From: Fluviicola sp.
GTDB lineage: Bacteria; Bacteroidota; Bacteroidia; Flavobacteriales_D; Crocinitomicaceae
DNA length: 64,000 bases
Direction of reading: 5' to 3'
Assembly (NCBI RefSeq): GCF_039596395.1
Contig: NZ_JBCNJT010000002.1
Coordinates: 248,001-312,000, forward strand
A program made the translations under genes and the position numbers. Each line of letters begins with the position of its first letter. Within the stretch, counting starts at the first letter, position 1. The notes beneath the pieces are model-generated. The model saw nothing but the letters and a program-made list of their open reading frames with translations. It ran no database searches and had not been told where the DNA came from. Shown here piece after piece: positions 26,986 through 35,497 of the stretch.

Positions 26986-29580
26986 TTAATCCCTCAACAA
27001 CTGCACATTTCCTTGTCCGGTCAGCGTAGTTCCGTTCAGGCCGGTTGCTGTATAGTTAAAGAAATAAACGCCTTCTTCTGCCAGGTTTCCGTTGACAGTT
27101 CCATCCCAGGAGCTGTTTACCCCTGAAAAGCTAACCATTTTATTTCCCCATCTATTCACAATGGTTACTTCTACAGATGCGGCATTTTCCAAACGAATGA
27201 AGAATACGTCGTTTTTACCATCCCCGTTCGGCGTAAAAATATTCGGGATCACAACTACCGGATCAGGAATTGGTTCAACAAGAATTTTTAGCGTATCCGA
27301 ATCCACACAGGAACCATTTGCAGCGGTCAGAATAACCGTGTATTCTCCCGGATTGGTATACTGATATTGCTGCCCCGCTGTAGTGGCGGAGTTTGTTTCG
27401 GCACCTGTTCCGAATGCCCAGTGATAACCGGACGCATTGCTTGAATTATTATCAAAATTAACGGTCAGTGTTGGCGGCCCTGAGAGCACATCCGCAGAAA
27501 CATCTGCCACCGGTACAGGAACCACTGTTACGGTAAGCTGGTCGGTATTGACACACCCGTTTGCGTCTGTTCCTGTCACCGTATACGTTTGCGTAGAACC
27601 GGGAGCGAAGGAAATTCCATTAACGGCCCCATTGTTCCAGCTATAGGTTTGCGCACCGGATCCGGAAAGTATGATTTCGTCTCCTGCACAAATCGACTGA
27701 TCAACGCCCGCATTCACGTTCGGCAACGGATTTACCGTTACAACTACCTGATCGGATGCCTGACAGCCATTCGCAGTTACCGTCACTGTATATGTCTGAG
27801 TAGCCCCGGGTACAAAAGCAACACCATTCGTAACTCCGTTGTTCCAGGAATAATTCGAAGCACCCGAAGCCGTAAGCGTAACGTTTCCACCGATACAGAC
27901 AGACTGATCCGCTCCTGCATTCACCGTTGGAATCGGGTTTACAGTCACCAGCACCTGGTCTGTATTCTGGCAGCCGTTTGCATCTGTTCCCGTGCAAATA
28001 TAGGTTGAAGTCGAACCCGGAGTAAATGGTACCCCGTCGATCCCACCATTATTCCAGGTGTAGGTTTGAGCACCTGAACCAGTGAGTGTAACGGGGCTTC
28101 CCTGACAAACACTTTGAGGCAAACCTGCTTCCACAACAGGTAGCGGATTCACGGTGATCGTTACCTGGCCGGTATTGCTGCACCCGTTTGCATCCGTTCC
28201 GGTAACCGTATATGTTTGCGTAGCTCCGGGAATAAAGGACAATCCATTCGTCACACTGTTGCTCCAAACATACGTTTGGGCTCCCGATCCGGCCAGTGTA
28301 ATCACCTCTCCCAAACAAATGGATTGCGGCAAACCGGCACTGATTACCGGCAAAGGATTAACCGTTAAAGTTACCTGGTCCGTATTCTGACAACCATTCG
28401 CATCCGTTCCTGTAACTGTGTAGGTTTGATTGCTAAGCGGAACAAAAGAAACTCCGTTTGTTGCGCCATTGTCCCAGCTATACGTTTGTGCTCCGGTACC
28501 CGATAAAGTAACTGAACCACCGGCACAAACAGCAATCGCCGCACCCGCATCAACAGCCGGCAAAGCATAAACTGTGACAGTTGTTGTGGAAGAACACACC
28601 GACCCGTTATCTGTCACATCAACCGTGAAAGTATAGGTTCCGGGTGTAGCTGGAACCGGAACTGAGGCCGGGTTTTGAGCCGAAGAAGTGAACCCGTTCG
28701 GACCCGTCCAGGAATAAGTTGCCCCAGTAATGGTTGTTGCAAAGAGATTAATCGTACCCGTTCCTGCGCAAACGTTACCACTATTCGTAGCTGTCACGCT
28801 ACATCCGCATGGGTTCACGACAATCGTAGCGGTTGCAGATGCGGAAGAAGGACATAATGAATTCCCGGTAGACGAGCTTACCGTGTAAGTATAAGTACCC
28901 GGAGTTGACGGAGGAGTAGCTGTTACTGATGCACCGCTTGTTGTACTTAAATCAGGGGATGCATTCCATGTGTAAGTTCCACCGCCGCCTGTCGCTGTCA
29001 ATGAAACGGATTCTCCCACACAAATGGTTGAATTCGCCGGATTGATATCCACGGGAATTGAAACTCCTGAAGTTGCAGCAAAGGTGTAATCACAAACATC
29101 TCCTGCAAATCCGTCTATCATGATATAGTAAGTATTTCCGGGTGTTAATCCGCTGGCACTGACTGTTTGTGAACCTGCCGACGGAGCCAGCTGGCTGCAG
29201 TAGTAGGAAGTAACCGTTCCGGAACAGTTATTTGCAGAGAAAATCATGATCTGGATTCCGTCGCCGTACGTTGAATTATACACCCAGCAATTGAATGTAA
29301 TGGATGAGGACGAAGCAACAAAAGACAGGAAGGAGTTGTTTTCAATGGATCCGCAAAATTCTCCCGATAACCCACAATCGAACAGCCCTAAAAATCCGCA
29401 GGATTGGCTCCAGGTATCAACAGCATAGGATGAGGAAGTATTTCCGCAGTATCCGTTCAACTCACAAATCGGAGTTGCAGTAGCGCAGCTTTCTCCGGCT
29501 GCAGGATTACTGCCACAAGGCGGTTGGGAATAACCCTTCAGTGACAGTAGTAATAGTAGTGTTAGCAGGATGTGTTTCAT
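26986..29580 (-). CDS. T9SS type B adhesin 3 (Ig-like repeats, PKD)
   Basis: Surface protein of 864 residues. A signal peptide (to about GYSQ) is followed by a Cys-rich N-terminal domain of about 150 residues (SCATATPICELNGYCG), two divergent Ig-like units, five repeats of the 70-residue family (from about residue 340), a PKD domain and a type B T9SS domain with IPNIFTPNGDGKND and NRWGNKMVSF. Its ATG overlaps the stop of the short upstream gene as ATGA, so the two are translationally coupled. The C-terminal 90 residues are nearly identical to those of adhesin 4, suggesting recent duplication or gene conversion. Confidence 0.85.
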   Translation of the reverse strand: MKHILLTLLLLLSLKGYSQPPCGSNPAAGESCATATPICELNGYCGNTSSSYAVDTWSQSCGFLGLFDCGLSGEFCGSIENNSFLSFVASSSSITFNCWVYNSTYGDGIQIMIFSANNCSGTVTSYYCSQLAPSAGSQTVSASGLTPGNTYYIMIDGFAGDVCDYTFAATSGVSIPVDINPANSTICVGESVSLTATGGGGTYTWNASPDLSTTSGASVTATPPSTPGTYTYTVSSSTGNSLCPSSASATATIVVNPCGCSVTATNSGNVCAGTGTINLFATTITGATYSWTGPNGFTSSAQNPASVPVPATPGTYTFTVDVTDNGSVCSSTTTVTVYALPAVDAGAAIAVCAGGSVTLSGTGAQTYSWDNGATNGVSFVPLSNQTYTVTGTDANGCQNTDQVTLTVNPLPVISAGLPQSICLGEVITLAGSGAQTYVWSNSVTNGLSFIPGATQTYTVTGTDANGCSNTGQVTITVNPLPVVEAGLPQSVCQGSPVTLTGSGAQTYTWNNGGIDGVPFTPGSTSTYICTGTDANGCQNTDQVLVTVNPIPTVNAGADQSVCIGGNVTLTASGASNYSWNNGVTNGVAFVPGATQTYTVTVTANGCQASDQVVVTVNPLPNVNAGVDQSICAGDEIILSGSGAQTYSWNNGAVNGISFAPGSTQTYTVTGTDANGCVNTDQLTVTVVPVPVADVSADVLSGPPTLTVNFDNNSSNASGYHWAFGTGAETNSATTAGQQYQYTNPGEYTVILTAANGSCVDSDTLKILVEPIPDPVVVIPNIFTPNGDGKNDVFFIRLENAASVEVTIVNRWGNKMVSFSGVNSSWDGTVNGNLAEEGVYFFNYTATGLNGTTLTGQGNVQLLRD
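27520..28580 (-). repeat. Tandem 210-bp repeats of adhesin 3
   Basis: Five copies of the 70-residue unit with the WNNG(V/A)xNG core; one copy is a few residues short (ending TVTVTANGC). Confidence 0.8.
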
Positions 29581-29867
29581 TTTGGTTGATTTTTCTTGTT
29601 TTTGATGTATTCCAAAATGGCCCTGTTCCGATCGGTGGGTTCCGTCCGGGCTTTATACACAAAATGTTCATGCAGTTTGTTAAACTCGGAAAGCGAACAT
29701 TGATCGACCAATCCGTAGATCACTTCCAGTGATTCGGTCTTGGATTTTTCAGAAACATACTGATAAGTGATGTTTTGCTGAGTTGTTTGCACTTGACTGC
29801 CATCCTGGGAAAAAACACAAGGTACGGCAACAAAGAAAAACAACTGTAGGATTACAATTTTTTTCAT
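29577..29867 (-). CDS. Small secreted helical protein coupled to adhesin 3
   Basis: Protein of 96 residues: a signal peptide (MKKIVILQLFFFVAVPCVFSQ) and then about 75 charged, Gln- and Lys-rich residues predicted helical, ending NRAILEYIKNKKNQPK. No known domain is recognised. Its TGA stop overlaps the adhesin 3 ATG (ATGA). A protein of similar size and layout stands 1 bp before adhesin 4. The tight linkage suggests a periplasmic helper or a processing or anchoring partner of the adhesin; this is inference. The start at MKKIVIL gives the best signal peptide; an ATG 24 bp upstream overlaps the TACTACTACTA leader. Confidence 0.7.
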   Translation of the reverse strand: MKKIVILQLFFFVAVPCVFSQDGSQVQTTQQNITYQYVSEKSKTESLEVIYGLVDQCSLSEFNKLHEHFVYKARTEPTDRNRAILEYIKNKKNQPK

Positions 29868-29998
29868 TTTAGTAGTAGTAAATGGTTTCAATTCAAATGC
29901 GGTCGGAATAAATCCCCGGATGCATTTGTATCAAATTTATGAATTAATATTCCGGTAAAAAAAATATAACTTTCAATCAACCAGCATTTTTCACAAAA

Positions 29999-30040
29999 AA
30001 AGGAGCGCCGGTTTTGAATATAAACACCCTGCGCCCCTTT
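29999..30040 (-). terminator. Rho-independent terminator after adhesin 4
   Basis: Arms AAAGGAGCGC and GCGCCCCTTT pair over 10 bp with one mismatch around a 22-nt loop; a T-run follows on the minus strand. Confidence 0.65.
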
Positions 30041-30064
30041 CGTATTATCTGGATTTGATGAATT

Positions 30065-32869
30065 CTATTTAATTAACTGGACATTTCCTTGTCCGGTTTG
30101 CGTGGTTCCGTCAAGGCCTGTTGCTGTATAGTTGTAGAAATAAACTCCTTCATCTGCTAAGTTTCCGTTGACAGTACCATCCCAGTAGCTGTTCAACCCG
30201 GAGAAACTCACCATTTTATTTCCCCATCTGTTTACGATCGTTACGTCAATAGCCGTAGCATTTTCCAAGCGAATAAAGAATATATCGTTCTTACCGTCAC
30301 CGTTCGGAGTGAAAATATTCGGTGCTACGATCGACATCGGAGGGAAAGGAATAACAATCACTTCCAAGTGAGCTGTATCCTGGCAAACTCCGTTACTCGC
30401 AGTCAAAATAACCGTATACGTTCCCGGTGTTTGATAAGTAACACTCGGTGTTGCCAAAATATTGGTCGTATTGTAGGAAGAACCGTTTCCATAGGCAAAG
30501 TTGTAGGAATTTGAATTCAAACTGGAGTTGGTAAACTCAACTTCCAGCCCCGGATACCCGGAAAGCACGGAGTTACTTCCCAAAACAGCTGTTGGAACCA
30601 AAATAACCGTGATCACAACCGTGTCCGTACTTTGACAACCCGCGGCGGTAGTTCCTGTTACTACATAGGTATTCGTTCCCAGTGGCGGCGTAAATGGCGC
30701 TCCATTCGTTACTCCGTTATTCCATGTATACGTTTGCGCACCGGAACCGCTCAAAATAAACGGACTTCCTTCACAAATCGTCTGGTTCGCTCCCCCATTT
30801 ACAACCGGAATCGGGTTTACAGTTATAATCACCTGATCCGTTCCTGTACAACCGTTCGCAGCTGTCCCGGTAACTGTATAAGTGGCAGTTGACCCCGGAA
30901 CAAAAGAAACTCCGTTCGTTACACCGTTATTCCAGGAGTATGATTGAGCACCAGTAGCTGTCAGTGTAACACCTGCACCCTGACAAACCGCCTGATCTGC
31001 ACCGGCATTGACCGTTGGAGCAGGATTGATGGTGATCGTAACCTGGTCGGTATTCGTACAACCGTTTGCATTGGTTCCTGTTACGGTATAAGTCGTTGTT
31101 GCATTTGCAATGAACGGAACTCCGTTCGTTACTCCATTGTTCCAGGTATACGTTTGAGCTCCAGAACCATTGAGTGTAACAGATGTTCCCTGACAAACGT
31201 TTTGAGCCGGTCCTGCATCAACCACCGGAAGCGGATTTACGGTCACCACTACCTGATCTGTTCCCGTGCAACCGTTTGCATCGGTTCCAGTTACGGTATA
31301 AGTTGCTGTTGAAGCCGGTACAAAAGGAACGCCGTTCGTTACGCCGTTATTCCAGGTATACGTTTGTGCTCCCGAACCGGAAAGTGTTACCGGTTGTCCC
31401 ATACAAACCGACTGGTCTTGTCCTGCACCTACCGGAATGGTTGTATTCACGGTTACAAGTACATCATCCGTATCCGTACACCCGTTTGCAGCAGTTCCTG
31501 TTACGGTATAAGTTGTGGTAGCACCCGGAACGAAAGGAACACCGTTCGTTACACCGTTATTCCAGGTATAGGTTTGTGCTCCGGAACCGGAAAGCGTTAC
31601 CGATTGACCCATACAAACCGTTTGATCCGGTCCTGCATCCACCGTAGGATAAACAACCGTTACACTGGTTGAAGCAGCCGGAGGTGAACAAGTCGTTGTA
31701 CCGTAAGTTGTAGTTGCAGTCAATGTAAAAGTAGAAGTTCCCGCCGGTAATCCGGTCGAAGTTGTCGTACCTGTAGTCGGATCTGCGATAGCACCCGGAC
31801 CTGCCCACAACAAAGTGGTTGTAGCAGTAATGGTAATCGGTGTGGTTAAAGTTGGCGAAACCGGTACCTGGAAAATAGAAGCCGAAGCAGCAGTACAGGA
31901 ATTATCGTTAATAACCGAATTGATTGCCCCGGAACTATATGAAATAGTAGTTGGAGAACCACAGATCGAAGTTAAGTTTGAAAAAGTGATGTTGGCATTC
32001 GTCAACGCACCGACGTCCGCTCCGATACAGTCGTAAATCTGAACGGCCCAGCCTCCTCCGGCAGCATTACAGCCTATCAATGACGACCAGTTGATCGGTG
32101 TATTGGAAGGTCCGTAAGTACTGTAAGTTCCGCTTAAAGAAGACGGAGACGGATTACACACGTTGATATTGCCTCCGCCTGATGTTGTAAAGCACAGGTT
32201 ATTTACATTGTCACCGCTGTTACAGGTTGAGCCCTGTCCGATTGCTCCCGGGTTAGGAAGTAAGAGAATAGTTGGGGATCCGCAAGCCGGTGGCCCTACT
32301 AAATAGAATGCCAAATCCGAAACAAATGTATGATTTGCAGTAAAACAAACCTGAATCTGCGTATTTGAATTGATCAGGGATTGCGGCGGCGGCGGATTAT
32401 AGTACGAGAATGAACCCGTGGTATTTACTGTCGAAGACAGTGACGCATTGTTACAATTCGACAATGAACTGGAAGCCGTTACTTCGGTATTTAAATTCCA
32501 AACCCAGGCCACAAAACAATCTATCAATGTATTGGAAGCGTCGCGGATCTCTACCCGATAACCGTCACTTGGAAGATTGGAGATTGTAGAAGTGCTTACT
32601 CCCGCTTCAACCGATAACGATTGCCAGGAAGAGGTTGCCTGATCGTGATAGAACCAGTTAAAGGTAAACGGACCTGTTCCACTTGTCGGGGTAGCAGTTA
32701 AACTTCCCTGCTGAGCGTTTAACGTATTTCCGCACCAGATATAAATAGGATCATTCGGAGCTCCGTTGGTATATGCGGTCGTAGAAGCACCCGAATTTCC
32801 GTTTGCAACCAACTGTCCGTAGCTGTACACTGAACTTACCAGCGCCAGAAGAATCAATAACTTTTTCAT
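30065..32869 (-). CDS. T9SS type B adhesin 4 (P-domain-like region, Ig-like repeats, PKD)
   Basis: Surface protein of 934 residues. A signal peptide (MKKLLILLALVSSVYSYGQ) precedes an N-terminal region of about 350 residues whose middle (VCFTANHTFVSDLAFYLVGP, then GGWAVQIYDCIGADVGALTNANITF) resembles a proprotein-convertase P domain, a beta-sandwich often fused to Bacteroidota secreted proteins. Five 70-residue Ig-like repeats, a PKD domain and a type B T9SS domain with APNIFTPNGDGKND follow. It starts 1 bp after the stop of the upstream short gene. An in-frame ATG 90 bp upstream lies inside that short gene and is rejected. Confidence 0.84.
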   Translation of the reverse strand: MKKLLILLALVSSVYSYGQLVANGNSGASTTAYTNGAPNDPIYIWCGNTLNAQQGSLTATPTSGTGPFTFNWFYHDQATSSWQSLSVEAGVSTSTISNLPSDGYRVEIRDASNTLIDCFVAWVWNLNTEVTASSSLSNCNNASLSSTVNTTGSFSYYNPPPPQSLINSNTQIQVCFTANHTFVSDLAFYLVGPPACGSPTILLLPNPGAIGQGSTCNSGDNVNNLCFTTSGGGNINVCNPSPSSLSGTYSTYGPSNTPINWSSLIGCNAAGGGWAVQIYDCIGADVGALTNANITFSNLTSICGSPTTISYSSGAINSVINDNSCTAASASIFQVPVSPTLTTPITITATTTLLWAGPGAIADPTTGTTTSTGLPAGTSTFTLTATTTYGTTTCSPPAASTSVTVVYPTVDAGPDQTVCMGQSVTLSGSGAQTYTWNNGVTNGVPFVPGATTTYTVTGTAANGCTDTDDVLVTVNTTIPVGAGQDQSVCMGQPVTLSGSGAQTYTWNNGVTNGVPFVPASTATYTVTGTDANGCTGTDQVVVTVNPLPVVDAGPAQNVCQGTSVTLNGSGAQTYTWNNGVTNGVPFIANATTTYTVTGTNANGCTNTDQVTITINPAPTVNAGADQAVCQGAGVTLTATGAQSYSWNNGVTNGVSFVPGSTATYTVTGTAANGCTGTDQVIITVNPIPVVNGGANQTICEGSPFILSGSGAQTYTWNNGVTNGAPFTPPLGTNTYVVTGTTAAGCQSTDTVVITVILVPTAVLGSNSVLSGYPGLEVEFTNSSLNSNSYNFAYGNGSSYNTTNILATPSVTYQTPGTYTVILTASNGVCQDTAHLEVIVIPFPPMSIVAPNIFTPNGDGKNDIFFIRLENATAIDVTIVNRWGNKMVSFSGLNSYWDGTVNGNLADEGVYFYNYTATGLDGTTQTGQGNVQLIK
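30600..31660 (-). repeat. Tandem 210-bp repeats of adhesin 4
   Basis: Five copies of the 70-residue unit. The phrase AQTYTWNNGVTNG occurs almost unchanged in four of them, so the DNA is also highly similar between copies. Confidence 0.8.
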
Positions 32870-32870
32870 C

Positions 32871-33185
32871 TTAATTGACTGCTTTAAGTTCGTTAATCCG
32901 TTGAACAATGCGGGCTTTCTCAGCCAGATAACGTTCGCGGTCGGCTTCTGAGGCTTCATTCAGCTTCATTTCGGTATCTGCCAAAGCATCGATGCATTCC
33001 GGGAGTGTTAAATCCTGAAGCGTTCTGACATGAACCTGTTTCTCATTTTTTGCCTCAGGTGTTTTTTCCACTCCCTGGGCCTGGTGAACAATCACCCCAT
33101 TCGGTAATTGGGTGGTATTTGTTTGCGAATGGCCTGCGAGCGATACAAAGGACGCGTACAGGCCCAAAAGAATTATTTTTCTCAT
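32871..33185 (-). CDS. Small secreted helical protein coupled to adhesin 4
   Basis: Protein of 104 residues with a signal peptide (MRKIILLGLYASFVSLAGHSQ) and a charged helical C-terminal half rich in Glu, Lys and Ala (DRERYLAEKARIVQRINELKAVN). No known domain. Only 1 bp separates its stop from the adhesin 4 ATG. It resembles the small protein before adhesin 3 in size, signal peptide and helical C-terminus rather than in strong sequence identity. A shared role with the downstream adhesin is inferred from this arrangement. Confidence 0.7.
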   Translation of the reverse strand: MRKIILLGLYASFVSLAGHSQTNTTQLPNGVIVHQAQGVEKTPEAKNEKQVHVRTLQDLTLPECIDALADTEMKLNEASEADRERYLAEKARIVQRINELKAVN

Positions 33186-33551
33186 TTTTAGCAGAGGTAT
33201 AACAATATTACTTTAATGGTTGTTTCAGTACTGTTTTAAGCAAAACGAGGCGGTTTTTGGAAAAGTTGCACTCTTTCAACGTTTTTTTTCGTTGATATAT
33301 CAAGTCCGAAACCCTTTATTTTTGAGGGTTTTAAAAAAACAAACGAATTGTCTTTGTTTGAAATTTCCGCTCGTTGGGCACTGTTCAGCCCGAATCAATG
33401 ACAGATCACAAATTCCATTGATAAATCAATAATTTCCGGTTATTTTCCGAATAGAAAAAACCGCATTTAAATTCCTCATTCTATTAGCGGCTGCTTATTT
33501 GGACTGATTTAAAATAAAATAACGGTGATACTCAATTATCTTTGCCATTTT

Positions 33552-33583
33552 ATTGCACCTATACCATAAATGTGGTATTTTTG
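33552..33583 (+). promoter_or_regulatory. Promoter of the sufABCD operon
   Basis: ATTG at 33552-33555 and TATTTTTG at 33576-33583 are separated by 20 bp, close to the Bacteroidota consensus (-33 TTTG, -7 TAnnTTTG). It leaves an A/T-rich leader of about 50 nt before the sufA ATG. Confidence 0.6.
33561..33578. promoter_or_regulatory. Inverted repeat inside the sufA promoter, candidate operator
   Basis: ATACCA and TGGTAT are exact reverse complements with a 6-bp spacer. The element fills the space between the -33 and -7 boxes and covers the first bases of the -7 box, so a bound protein would block transcription. Iron- or redox-sensing regulators of the Rrf2 or Fur type control SUF operons in other bacteria; which one acts here cannot be told. 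Confidence 0.5.
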
Positions 33584-33639
33584 TCAACGAAATACAGCTT
33601 TATTTAAAATTAATCTAAATAAAGAACAACATACTTGTC

Positions 33640-33963
33640 ATGATTACAGTAACAGAACAAGCCAAAAAACAAGCGATTCGCTTGATGGAAGACGAAGGCA
33701 AAGCAGGCTATTTCATTCGTGTTGGAGTTGAGGGCGGAGGTTGCTCCGGATTGATGTACCAACTTACATTTGACAACCAGGAAAACACAGACGATAAGAT
33801 TTTTGAAGACAACGGAATTAAGGTTGTTGTGGACAAAAAAAGCTTTTTATACCTGGTCGGAACGACCCTGGATTTTTCAGGCGGATTGAACGGAAAAGGA
33901 TTTGTGTTTTCGAATCCGAATGCAGGCAGAACCTGCGGTTGCGGAGAATCTTTCTCCTTATAA
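33640..33963 (+). CDS. sufA: A-type iron-sulfur carrier protein (HesB/IscA family)
   Basis: Protein of 107 residues that receives Fe-S clusters from the SufBCD scaffold and hands them to apo-proteins. The three conserved cysteines are present: one in GGGCSG and two in the C-terminal CGCGESF. Length and motifs are standard for the family. It is the first gene of a sufA-B-C-D operon, 17 bp before sufB. Without a tree, assignment to SufA rather than IscA or ErpA rests on this context. Confidence 0.9.
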   Translation: MITVTEQAKKQAIRLMEDEGKAGYFIRVGVEGGGCSGLMYQLTFDNQENTDDKIFEDNGIKVVVDKKSFLYLVGTTLDFSGGLNGKGFVFSNPNAGRTCGCGESFSL

Positions 33964-33980
33964 TAAAGTACAAAATTTAG

Positions 33981-35426
33981 ATGGGTTATACTGAAAACGA
34001 CTTAGCGAAGGACTTAGAGAACTCGGAATACAAATTCGGTTTTACGACCGATATCGAATCCGACAGAGCGCCGCTTGGATTGAACGAAGATATTATCCGG
34101 TTTATTTCTGCCAAGAAAGAAGAACCGGAATGGCTATTGGATTACCGCTTGAAATGCTACAAGATCTGGTCAGAAATGACTGAACCTTCCTGGGCGCATA
34201 TTTCCTATCCGAAACCAAATTTCCAGGGAATCTCGTATTACGCAGCTCCGAAACAGACTAAAAAATACGAAAGCTGGGATGACGTGGATCCTGAAATGAA
34301 AGAAACCATGGCAAAATTGGGAATTTCATTGGAGGAACAACAACGTTTGACAGGTGTTGCAGTGGATTTCGTGATGGATTCCGTTTCTGTGGCAACCAGC
34401 TTTAAATCCAAATTGAAGGAACTGGGAATTATCTTCTGCTCGTTTTCCGAAGCAGTACAGGAACACCCGGAATTGGTGAAACAATACATGGGTTCTGTGG
34501 TTCCGGCAACGGATAATTTTTATGCCGCGCTGAATTCAGCTGTATTTACCGACGGTTCTTTCTGCTACATACCGAAAGGTGTCAGATGCCCGATGGAATT
34601 ATCCACTTACTTCCGTATCAACGAAGCAAACACAGGTCAGTTCGAACGCACATTGGTTATTGCCGACGAAGGATCTTATGTTTCATACCTGGAAGGATGT
34701 ACGGCTCCACAGCGCGATGAAAATCAGTTACACGCTGCGGTAGTAGAATTGATTGCATTGAAAGATGCAGAGATCAAATACTCGACTGTTCAGAACTGGT
34801 ATCCGGGAGATAAAAACGGAGACGGAGGAGTTTTCAACTTCGTGACCAAACGCGGAATTTGTGAAACAAACGCCAAAATTTCCTGGACACAGGTGGAAAC
34901 AGGTTCGGCAGTAACCTGGAAATATCCGTCATGTATCCTGAAAGGAGATAACTCGATCGGGGAATTCTACTCGGTTGCAGTTACCAACAACTTCCAGCAG
35001 GCGGATACCGGAACAAAAATGATCCACCTGGGTAAAAACACCAAAAGTACGATCATTTCCAAAGGAATCTCAGCAGGAAAATCCCACAACTCTTACCGCG
35101 GATTGGTTCAGATCCACAAGAATGCGCACAATGCGAGAAACTTCTCTCAATGTGATTCCTTATTGATGACCGATGAGTGTGGTGCACATACTTTCCCATA
35201 CATCGAATGTAAAAACCCGAGTGCTAAAATTGAGCACGAAGCAACGACATCCAAAATCGGAGAAGACCAGATTTTTTACTGCCTTCAACGGGGAATTTCG
35301 GAAGAAAAAGCGATCAGTTTGATCGTAAACGGATATTGTAAAGAAGTATTGAACCAGCTTCCGATGGAATTTGCCGTAGAAGCACAAAAATTATTGACCA
35401 TCAGTTTGGAAGGGTCAGTAGGATAG
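33981..35426 (+). CDS. sufB: Fe-S cluster assembly scaffold protein SufB
   Basis: Core scaffold subunit of the SufBC2D complex in the cytoplasm, where new Fe-S clusters are built. It has 481 residues, with the beta-helix core and the C-terminal region containing [18 protein letters not shown]; the Cys of QCDSLL corresponds to the essential scaffold cysteine in E. coli Suf[23 protein letters not shown] is the conserved SufB/SufD C-terminal family signature. Translation starts at ATG (MGYTEN) shortly after sufA. A structured 71-bp spacer precedes sufC. Confidence 0.97.
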   Translation: MGYTENDLAKDLENSEYKFGFTTDIESDRAPLGLNEDIIRFISAKKEEPEWLLDYRLKCYKIWSEMTEPSWAHISYPKPNFQGISYYAAPKQTKKYESWDDVDPEMKETMAKLGISLEEQQRLTGVAVDFVMDSVSVATSFKSKLKELGIIFCSFSEAVQEHPELVKQYMGSVVPATDNFYAALNSAVFTDGSFCYIPKGVRCPMELSTYFRINEANTGQFERTLVIADEGSYVSYLEGCTAPQRDENQLHAAVVELIALKDAEIKYSTVQNWYPGDKNGDGGVFNFVTKRGICETNAKISWTQVETGSAVTWKYPSCILKGDNSIGEFYSVAVTNNFQQADTGTKMIHLGKNTKSTIISKGISAGKSHNSYRGLVQIHKNAHNARNFSQCDSLLMTDECGAHTFPYIECKNPSAKIEHEATTSKIGEDQIFYCLQRGISEEKAISLIVNGYCKEVLNQLPMEFAVEAQKLLTISLEGSVG

Positions 35427-35449
35427 AAAATTATTAATGGATTAATTAT

Positions 35450-35486
35450 GAATTATCAAGGAATTGATAATTCTGAAATTCAGAAT
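35450..35486 (+). promoter_or_regulatory. Two overlapping hairpins in the sufB-sufC spacer
   Basis: GAATTATCAA/TTGATAATTC is a perfect 10-bp stem with a GGAA tetraloop of the GNRA type. ATTCTGAA/TTCAGAAT is a second, 8-bp stem around one base. They share four bases, so only one can form fully at a time. The second ends 12 bp before the sufC ATG, where it could affect ribosome access or mRNA stability. Confidence 0.4.
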
Positions 35487-35497
35487 TGAAGAATAAG

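Larger units (their letters stand above)
33186..33639. other. Divergent spacer between adhesin 4 operon and sufA
   Basis: Gene-free. A hairpin (AAACCCT/AGGGTTT) stands at 33309-33331. The right end carries the sufA promoter with an inverted repeat. The left end must carry the promoter of the adhesin 4 operon, but no clear TAnnTTTG box is seen there. The centre is AT-rich with no recognisable structure. Confidence 0.5.

Noticed and set aside
33200-33225. CAACC upstream of the short gene before adhesin 4 as an ECF promoter
   Set aside because: CAACC-N14 is present but is followed by GTTAT, and the TTTT after CAACC is missing.
33309-33331. Hairpin in the sufA upstream spacer as a riboswitch
   Set aside because: Only a 7-bp stem with no conserved junction or expression platform; too little to name.
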